Part shown: positions 58,615 through 64,000 of the stretch, piece by piece | Position numbering within the stretch: the first letter of the stretch is position 1 | Layout of the letters: each line of letters opens with the position of its first letter | DNA from: Peiella sedimenti | GTDB taxonomy: Bacteria; Pseudomonadota; Alphaproteobacteria; Caulobacterales; Caulobacteraceae | Direction: 5' to 3' | DNA length: 64,000 nt | Assembly: GCF_030504955.1 (NCBI RefSeq) | Contig: NZ_JAUKTR010000002.1 | Coordinates: 186,001 to 250,000, forward strand | Notes under the pieces: model-generated | The model's database searches: none | Seen by the model: the letters and a program-made list of their open reading frames with translations, nothing else | What the model was told of the DNA's origin: nothing | Program-made: the position numbers and the translations under genes

Positions 58615-60239
58615 AGCGTCAGCCGCCCCAAGCCGACCCCGACCTCCAGGCGCGCTACGACGCCCTGGCCGAGGCGCATGTGCGGCTTTCGTCGCAGGTG
58701 GAGCGCCAGCGGGAGCGGTTCGGCGTGGTCCTCGCGCAACTGTCGAACGCCGAACGGCTGGAGGGCCTGCGCTCGCCGCGACCCGGGCCGGGACGCTGGA
58801 TCGGTGGGCTGGTCGACCTGGCCGTCTACGGGGCGGCCTATCTCATCGGATGGCGTCGGCCTGTCTCCCGGACGCGAGCCCTAGCCGGCCTCAGGGGCGA
58901 CCTGCCCGGCCTCTACGACCTGATCCAGAAGCTGCGGGGCCGGCCCTCCCTGGCCCACCGCGACGGACGGTTGGAGACCATACGGTTCCAGGGCGTCTCG
59001 GCGGCGCCGGGCGCGCCGGTGCTCGAGCTCAGGAATCTGTTCGCGCACCCGCGCACACGCTCGGCCGTAAGCCGCGCCTGCAAGACGCTTTTGGCGGCGG
59101 GCGTGGAGCGCGGTCCCATCCGCCATGTGGTGGCGCTGAACTTCTACGGCGGCGGCGGCGCCGAACGCACGGCCCTGGCCTATGCCCGGGCCCTCGCGGA
59201 CGAGGGCGGCCATGCGGCGGTCATCCTGACCGATCCCGGTCCGCGCCGCGTGCTGCCCGTTCTACCCGAAGGCGTCACGGCTCTGGACTTCGAGGCCCTG
59301 GACGCGGACCTCGACGCGGAAGAGCGCCAGACCCTGCTGTTCCTGCTGCTGCAGGCGCTGGCGCCGGAGACGCTGCATATCGTCAACTGCGATGCGGCCT
59401 GGCGGATGCTGCTGGCCGTTCCGAGGCCGTTGCTGCCGGTCAAGTCGGTGGTCGCCAGCGCCTACGCCCTGCAGGAAGACCCCAAGACCGGCGCGCCCAT
59501 CGGCTATTCGGCGCTGATGGTTCGGGCCGGGGACAAGGTCGATCGTCTGATTACGGACAATCGGGTTTTCGCCGAGCAGGTGCTGCCTGGAATCGGCTTT
59601 GATCCCGACAGGATCAGCGCGGTTCACAACGCGTGCCGGCTTGAGGATGCGGTGGATCAGGCCGACGCCCAAGCGCGGCTTGAGCGCCGGATCGCGGGTC
59701 TGGGCGAGGCCGGACGGATCACGGTGGTCTGGGCCGGGCGGCTGGACCTGGAGAAGCGCGTCGACCTGCTGCACGAGGTCGCGCGTCTGGGCGCCGATCG
59801 CTTCGACTTCCGGATCTACGGCGCCGAGGTCATGGACCGCAGCGACTGGGGCCGTCGCCTAGCCGACCTGCCCAACGTGCGAGTGATGGGCCCCTACGCT
59901 TCGCCCCTGGCATGGGACGAGGACGGCGCCGCCCAGCTCTTCCTCTTCACCTCGTCGATCGAGGGCCTGCCCAACACCCTGGTGGAGGCGGGCTGGCTGG
60001 GCTTCCCCGTGGTGGCTACCGACGTGGGCGGCGTGGGTGACCTGATCGATCCGGTGACCGGCTGGCCGCTGCCGCCCGAGGCCGAGGCGTCCGACTATCT
60101 CGCCGCCCTGAACGAAGCCGCGACCGCGTCCGGCGATACCCGTCGCCGCGCCGCCGCCCTGATCGAGCGGACCCACAGCCGGCACAGTCTCGCGGCCTTC
60201 GAACAGGCCTTGGCCGTTGCCTATCCGCGCGCCGAATGA
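58608..60239 (+). CDS. GT4-type glycosyltransferase
   Basis: 543 residues. A predicted N-terminal helical segment with a coiled coil (about 10-50), a hydrophobic patch (about 66-84), then a GT-B fold starting at R-H-V-V-A-L-N-F-Y-G-G-G-G-A-E-R-T (about 170-186). In the C-terminal half, V-V-W-A-G-R-L-D-L-E-K-R and E-G-L-P-N-T-L-V-E-A (E-x7-E) bind the donor. Retaining transfer is expected; donor and acceptor are unknown. ATG overlaps the previous stop (ATGGTGA) and the gene ends in an ATGA overlap with the GT2 gene. Confidence 0.87.
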   Translation: MVKRQPPQADPDLQARYDALAEAHVRLSSQVERQRERFGVVLAQLSNAERLEGLRSPRPGPGRWIGGLVDLAVYGAAYLIGWRRPVSRTRALAGLRGDLPGLYDLIQKLRGRPSLAHRDGRLETIRFQGVSAAPGAPVLELRNLFAHPRTRSAVSRACKTLLAAGVERGPIRHVVALNFYGGGGAERTALAYARALADEGGHAAVILTDPGPRRVLPVLPEGVTALDFEALDADLDAEERQTLLFLLLQALAPETLHIVNCDAAWRMLLAVPRPLLPVKSVVASAYALQEDPKTGAPIGYSALMVRAGDKVDRLITDNRVFAEQVLPGIGFDPDRISAVHNACRLEDAVDQADAQARLERRIAGLGEAGRITVVWAGRLDLEKRVDLLHEVARLGADRFDFRIYGAEVMDRSDWGRRLADLPNVRVMGPYASPLAWDEDGAAQLFLFTSSIEGLPNTLVEAGWLGFPVVATDVGGVGDLIDPVTGWPLPPEAEASDYLAALNEAATASGDTRRRAAALIERTHSRHSLAAFEQALAVAYPRAE

Positions 60240-62080
60240 GCGCGCCGCTCGTAAGCGTGGTCATCCCCTATTTCAATCAGGGGGCCTGGCTGCAGACATC
60301 CGTGCAGTCCGCTCTGGCCGCCTACGCCGGACCGCTTGAGGTCCTGATCGTCGACGACGGTAGCACCGAACCGGGTCGGGAGACGTTCCTCCGAAACGCG
60401 GCGGCCCTGTCCGATCAGGTCCGGATCATCCGCAAGGCCAATGGCGGGCTCTCCTCGGCGCGCAACGCCGGGCTGGCCGAGGCCAGGGGCGACTTCGTCC
60501 AGTTCCTGGACTGCGACGACGCGCTGGTTCCCGGCAAAATCGATCAGCAGGTCGCGCACCTGGCCTCTCGGCCCGATCTTGTCGCCTCCATCAGCCACTA
60601 CGCCTCGGCCGATCCGGGCATGACCGAGTTCGGTCTCGATCACGACTCCATCGGCCCGTACCGGCTCAGCATCGACAGCTTCCTGATGCATTGGGAGCGG
60701 GGCTTCTCCGTGCCCATTCACACGGCCCTGTTCCGCGCCGAAGCGCTGGCGACGCCCACCTTCGACGAAGCGCTGGCGGGCAAGGAGGACTGGGTCTTCT
60801 GGTGCGAGTTGCTGAGACGCCATCCGCGTGGGCTGGGCTACCTGCCGGTGCTGGGGGCGATCTATCGCCTGCACGGCCGGGGCATGACCCGCGCATACGC
60901 CCGCATGGGTCAGGCCTTCCGGGCCGCCGCCGCCAGGATCGAGACCCTCTGGGGTCAGGATCATCCTGCCTTCGCACCCGCCGCCCAACGCTGGTTCGAG
61001 CGCTATTACGCGCCGCGCATCGTCGCCGAGACCGACCGTCCGGCCCAGGCTGACAGGGCGGCGGCGGTGGACGCCCCCGCTGCTGTCGCGGCGCTGACGG
61101 TCTTCCCCGCCGTTCCGGATCGACCCGCCCCCGACGGCCGCCTGTCCATCGTCATCCCGGTCTATAATCACCTCGAGCATCTGGCCGGTTGCATCGCCTC
61201 GGCCCTGGCCCAGCCCGAAGCGCACGAGGTGATCGCGCTCGACGACGCCTCGACGGACCCTCGCGTGTGGCCGTTTCTAGAGGCCTGGGCTGCGCGTGAG
61301 CCCCGGCTGAAGGTCTTCCGCAACGCTGAGAACCTGGGCGTGTCCGAGACCCAGAACCGGGCGGTGAAGGCCGCCTCGGGCGAGTTCGTGGGCTTCCTGG
61401 ACTGCGACGACGAGCTTGAGCCTGGCGCCGCCGCGCGTGTGCTCTGGGCGCTGGACGCCGAGGGCCCCGACTATCTGTTCACGGACCGCACCGATATCGA
61501 TCCCCAAGGCTCCGAGGTTCGGGTGGCGCGCTACGGCGGCTATCCCTGGCTGGCGCCGTCAGGAAGCATCGAGCGCGACCTCTATCTCGGCATGGTCGCC
61601 TCCCACTGGAAGGTCATCCGGCGCTCGACCTATCTGGAGGCGGGCGGCTGCGACCCGGCCTTCTCCGGCGTTCAGGACTGGGAGCTGGCCCTGCGCCTGA
61701 TCGGACGCGCCCGCTTCACCCATCTGTCTGAGCCGCTCTACCGCCACCGGGTCCACGCCGGCTCTGTCACCAGCGGCCAGCAGACCGCGCAGATGTGGCT
61801 GACCAATCTGGCGAGGCGCCGCCACGTGGAGGCCATCGCGCCGAAGGCTGGGGCGAGAAGCGTCGTCCACCGGCTTGATGACCACGCTGCGGCGCGCCGC
61901 CTTCTGGATCGACGCCTGGCTGGCGAGACGCTGGCCTTCGACGGCGGCCGCGACCCGCTTGCCGCAGACCAGATCCACCTGCTGCGCGAGTTCAACAGCC
62001 TGTTCGATGAGATGAGGCTCGAGGAGACGTCCCAGGCGGCCCTTATGGGCTACCTCTGGAGCCACCGCATCATCGGCTGA
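60236..62080 (+). CDS. Tandem GT2 glycosyltransferase with two GT-A domains
   Basis: 614 residues holding two GT-A domains. Domain 1 (about 5-225): S-V-V-I-P-Y-F-N-Q and D-C-D-D-A-L; domain 2 (about 300-525): S-I-V-I-P-V-Y-N-H and D-C-D-D-E-L. Each Asp-x-Asp-like motif binds the nucleotide sugar's metal, and both look intact. Late W-E-L-A-L-R and H-R-V-H motifs are also typical. Two different or alternating sugars could be added. Overlaps the GT4 stop (ATGA) and ends 7 bp from the convergent ABC ATPase gene. Confidence 0.9.
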   Translation: MSAPLVSVVIPYFNQGAWLQTSVQSALAAYAGPLEVLIVDDGSTEPGRETFLRNAAALSDQVRIIRKANGGLSSARNAGLAEARGDFVQFLDCDDALVPGKIDQQVAHLASRPDLVASISHYASADPGMTEFGLDHDSIGPYRLSIDSFLMHWERGFSVPIHTALFRAEALATPTFDEALAGKEDWVFWCELLRRHPRGLGYLPVLGAIYRLHGRGMTRAYARMGQAFRAAAARIETLWGQDHPAFAPAAQRWFERYYAPRIVAETDRPAQADRAAAVDAPAAVAALTVFPAVPDRPAPDGRLSIVIPVYNHLEHLAGCIASALAQPEAHEVIALDDASTDPRVWPFLEAWAAREPRLKVFRNAENLGVSETQNRAVKAASGEFVGFLDCDDELEPGAAARVLWALDAEGPDYLFTDRTDIDPQGSEVRVARYGGYPWLAPSGSIERDLYLGMVASHWKVIRRSTYLEAGGCDPAFSGVQDWELALRLIGRARFTHLSEPLYRHRVHAGSVTSGQQTAQMWLTNLARRRHVEAIAPKAGARSVVHRLDDHAAARRLLDRRLAGETLAFDGGRDPLAADQIHLLREFNSLFDEMRLEETSQAALMGYLWSHRIIG

Positions 62081-62087
62081 CCCAGGC

Positions 62088-62828
62088 TTAGAAGTTGCCG
62101 GGCGAGTCCTTGACCAGACCGAAGTACAGCGGCTTGCCCTTCTCCAGGACGAGCACCTTGTTGCACACCGTATCGACAAGCTTGGGGTTGTGCGTCGCCA
62201 GCACCGCGACCCGCGCCGAGCTGAACATCGCATTCATCCGGGCCGTGGCCCGCTCCACGAACTCGGCGTCGCCCGCCGACAGCCACTCGTCCATGACGAG
62301 CACGTCGGTGTCGATGGCCGTGGCCGTCGAGAACAGCAGCCGCGCGAACATGCCCGATGAGTAGGTGCGAACGGGCAGCTCGAAGTAGTTCTCGAGGCCG
62401 GAGAAGGCCACGATTTCGGGGATGCGCGCCTCGATCTCGTCCTTCTTCAGGCCCTTCAGCCGCAGCATGGTCTTGACGTTCTCGCGGCCGGTCGCCTCGT
62501 GCTCCAGTCCGAAGGACAGGTCGAGGAAGGACGACACCTTGCCGCGCACGGACACCCGCCCCGTGTCCGGCTCATAGATGCCGGCCAGCACCTTCAGCAG
62601 CGTCGATTTGCCCGAGCCGTTGGGGCCGATGATGGCCAGACGGTCGCCCTCCTCGAGGGTGAAGCTGATGCCGTCCAGGGCCAGCACCGTCACGGTCTCG
62701 TGCTTGGCCTTGAGCAGCCGGCCGCCCACGGCGCGGTTCAGGACGGCGTTGCGCAGCGACCGGGCCCGCATGGAAAGCACGGGATAGTGGAGCCGCAGGT
62801 GTTCTGCCTCAATGACGGGCGCGCTCAT
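62088..62828 (-). CDS. Polysaccharide ABC exporter ATP-binding protein (Wzt/KpsT type)
   Basis: 246 residues: Walker A G-P-N-G-S-G-K-S-T (about 68-76), signature R-T-Y-S-S-G-M (about 153-159), and Walker B D-V-L-V-M-D-E-W-L-S. The Y-S-S-G-M form and following W-L-S are typical of the polysaccharide/teichoic export subfamily. It is short and lacks the C-terminal carbohydrate-binding domain of O-antigen Wzt, as in KpsT-type systems. It lies 16 bp after the permease gene. Confidence 0.92.
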   Translation of the reverse strand: MSAPVIEAEHLRLHYPVLSMRARSLRNAVLNRAVGGRLLKAKHETVTVLALDGISFTLEEGDRLAIIGPNGSGKSTLLKVLAGIYEPDTGRVSVRGKVSSFLDLSFGLEHEATGRENVKTMLRLKGLKKDEIEARIPEIVAFSGLENYFELPVRTYSSGMFARLLFSTATAIDTDVLVMDEWLSAGDAEFVERATARMNAMFSSARVAVLATHNPKLVDTVCNKVLVLEKGKPLYFGLVKDSPGNF

Positions 62829-62844
62829 GACAATTCCAAACCTA

Positions 62845-63639
62845 CTAGAGCCAGAACGGCAGGCGCCGCCGATAGAGGGCGAAGGCGATGAAATAGGCCG
62901 CGATCGTCACGGCTACGATGATGGCCGCTACCGCCCAGACCGTGGGGGGCAGACCCTTGCCGAGCAGCGGATCACGGACGATCGAAAGCATGTAGTACAT
63001 GGGATTGTACAGGTAGACCCCGGCCCGCTCGGGGCTCACCGCCTCGGGGCGCCAGAAGATGGGCGTGAGGAAGAACAGCAGCTGGCCCAGTTGCGGCAGC
63101 ATGAAGCGAACATCCCGGAAGCGCGCGGCCACCAGTCCGGCCAGTCCGCTCGCGAACGTGGCGAAGATGATCAGCAGGATGAGCCCCGGGATCACCTGCC
63201 AGTGAATGCCGACGAAATAGCGGAGCACGAGCAGCGTTACGCCCAGCACCACAAGATTGTGCGCCAGGGTGATCAGGGCGCGCGTCACGTAGCGGAAGAG
63301 ATAGAAGGAGGTCGGCAGAGCGTTGTTCTGGATCGCGCCCGCCTGGCCGATGAACACCTCTGGTCCCTCATACAGGTAAAGTGCGGCGATTTGCCATGTC
63401 ACAAGGCCCGCCATGATGTAGGGCAGGACTTCATGCAGGGGCTCCCCGAAGATGCTGCCGAAAACGAAGGCCAGCGAGATGGACGTCCCCGCCATGGTGC
63501 CGGCGGTCCAGAAGGGGCCGAGAATCGAACGGCGATAGCGGGCGACCGTATCGCTCCAGGCCATCGTCCCCCAGATGTCCCGCAGCGACCAGCCACGCCG
63601 GAGGTCACCTAGAACGGTGTTGGAAAAAGCGCTTTGCAT
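62845..63639 (-). CDS. Polysaccharide ABC exporter permease (Wzm/KpsM type)
   Basis: 264 residues of the ABC-2 permease family with about six membrane helices (near 35-60, 68-90, 110-135, 145-170, 180-198 and 230-255) and the cytoplasmic R-Y-R-R-S-I-L-G-P-F motif at about 35-44 common in KpsM/TagG. Together with the ATPase it should export an undecaprenyl- or lipid-linked glycan made by the adjacent transferases. Confidence 0.92.
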   Translation of the reverse strand: MQSAFSNTVLGDLRRGWSLRDIWGTMAWSDTVARYRRSILGPFWTAGTMAGTSISLAFVFGSIFGEPLHEVLPYIMAGLVTWQIAALYLYEGPEVFIGQAGAIQNNALPTSFYLFRYVTRALITLAHNLVVLGVTLLVLRYFVGIHWQVIPGLILLIIFATFASGLAGLVAARFRDVRFMLPQLGQLLFFLTPIFWRPEAVSPERAGVYLYNPMYYMLSIVRDPLLGKGLPPTVWAVAAIIVAVTIAAYFIAFALYRRRLPFWL

Positions 63640-63708
63640 AAGGGATTTCGAAGGTTCGCGAGGACGGGGGCCTGTATAGGGGGGTGGGCCGTCGTCCGCA
63701 ACACGCGA

Positions 63709-64000
63709 TCAGCCGCGGGGTCGGCCGGTCTCGTCCTGGCGCGTCAGGCGCGGCGAATACCAGGGATCGTCCGCGATCCGGTCTCCCCAGGCGGCCCGGA
63801 AGGCCGTTTGCTCCGCTAGCGTGCGCCGCCGCTGCTCCGGCGCCCGGTCGCTGGGGCGGGACTGGCTTTCGTGGTGAATGAGCCGGGCGTGGGGCGTGTA
63901 AATCGCCTTCAGCCCCGCCGCGTCCAGCTTCAGGCAGAGGTCCACATCGTTGAGCGTGACTGGGTAGCGCGCCTCGTCCATGCCGCCGACCGCCAGATAG
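63709..64000 (-). CDS. Glycosyltransferase family 2, C-terminal fragment (cut by window edge)
   Basis: The frame is open to the end of the window. The visible 96 residues read Y-L-A-V-G-G-M-D-E and L-N-D-V-D-L-C-L-K-L, the late acidic motif of GT2 enzymes, then P-H-A-R-L-I-H-H-E-S, and an Arg-rich tail ending in the stop at 63709. The start and the N-terminal domain lie beyond base 64000. It precedes the export pair on the same strand. Confidence 0.85.
   Translation of the reverse strand, partial: YLAVGGMDEARYPVTLNDVDLCLKLDAAGLKAIYTPHARLIHHESQSRPSDRAPEQRRRTLAEQTAFRAAWGDRIADDPWYSPRLTRQDETGRPRG

Overview
The window is high-GC, gene-dense DNA with many 1-20 bp gene overlaps and several TTG/GTG starts. 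An alphaproteobacterium of the Caulobacterales (Caulobacter/Brevundimonas-like) is the best fit. The main reason is a pilA-cpaABCDEF-tadBC pilus locus with a CtrA-like box upstream of pilA, plus type I secretion and S-layer-style polysaccharide genes; I cannot fix the genus by eye. No tRNA, rRNA, CRISPR array, transposase or integrase was seen. Bases 1-197 hold nothing I can support.

Layout. 0.2-2.2 kb: a Tat-type secreted protein, a TerC-family membrane protein and a Nudix hydrolase. 2.2-13.2 kb: the complete cytoplasmic/inner-membrane Tad pilus machine on the minus strand (pilA to tadC), and a divergent plus-strand module (free-standing secretin N-domain protein and two TadE-like pseudopilins). 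13.2-25.6 kb: mostly housekeeping genes: pabB, a small winged-helix repressor with a membrane protein and a dyad operator, a methyltransferase, amn, a proteostasis trio (CnoX, Lon N-domain protein, Trm112), a double ABC ATPase, nadE and an alpha/beta hydrolase. 25.7-41.6 kb: a type I secretion ABC/adaptor pair, sugar-nucleotide genes (ugd, a UDP-glucuronate 4-epimerase-like gene, galU-rmlCBD, manC), a trans-sulfuration PLP enzyme, and a 1421-residue serralysin-type RTX metalloprotease ending at a strong terminator.

41.6-51.3 kb is the most unusual part: a GT2-GT4 double glycosyltransferase coupled to a 911-residue protein that joins a pyruvyl-transferase-like domain to a very long coiled coil; a low-GC patch with a small membrane protein and a methyltransferase; a radical SAM enzyme whose SPASM-like cysteines lie before the radical SAM core, followed 15 bp later by a 7Fe ferredoxin; and two tandem duplicated methyltransferases with conserved promoters, the second having lost a likely catalytic motif. 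51.3-57.0 kb carries apt, mtnP, mtnA and a fused class II aldolase/short-chain dehydrogenase. Together these could run a DHAP-shunt-like salvage of methylthioadenosine and 5'-deoxyadenosine; a low-GC sulfotransferase gene interrupts the block. 57.1-64.0 kb is a second glycan cluster: an epimerase, a degenerate methyltransferase-like protein, GT4 and double GT2 enzymes, a Wzm/Wzt-type export pair and a truncated glycosyltransferase at the window edge.

Working picture (inference): the second half is a cell-envelope region that makes nucleotide sugars (UDP-GlcA/GalA, dTDP-rhamnose, GDP-mannose), assembles and decorates a surface glycan (pyruvylation, methylation, sulfation, possibly a radical step), exports it by an ABC pathway, and secretes an RTX protein by type I secretion. 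The pilus genes occupy the first part of the window.
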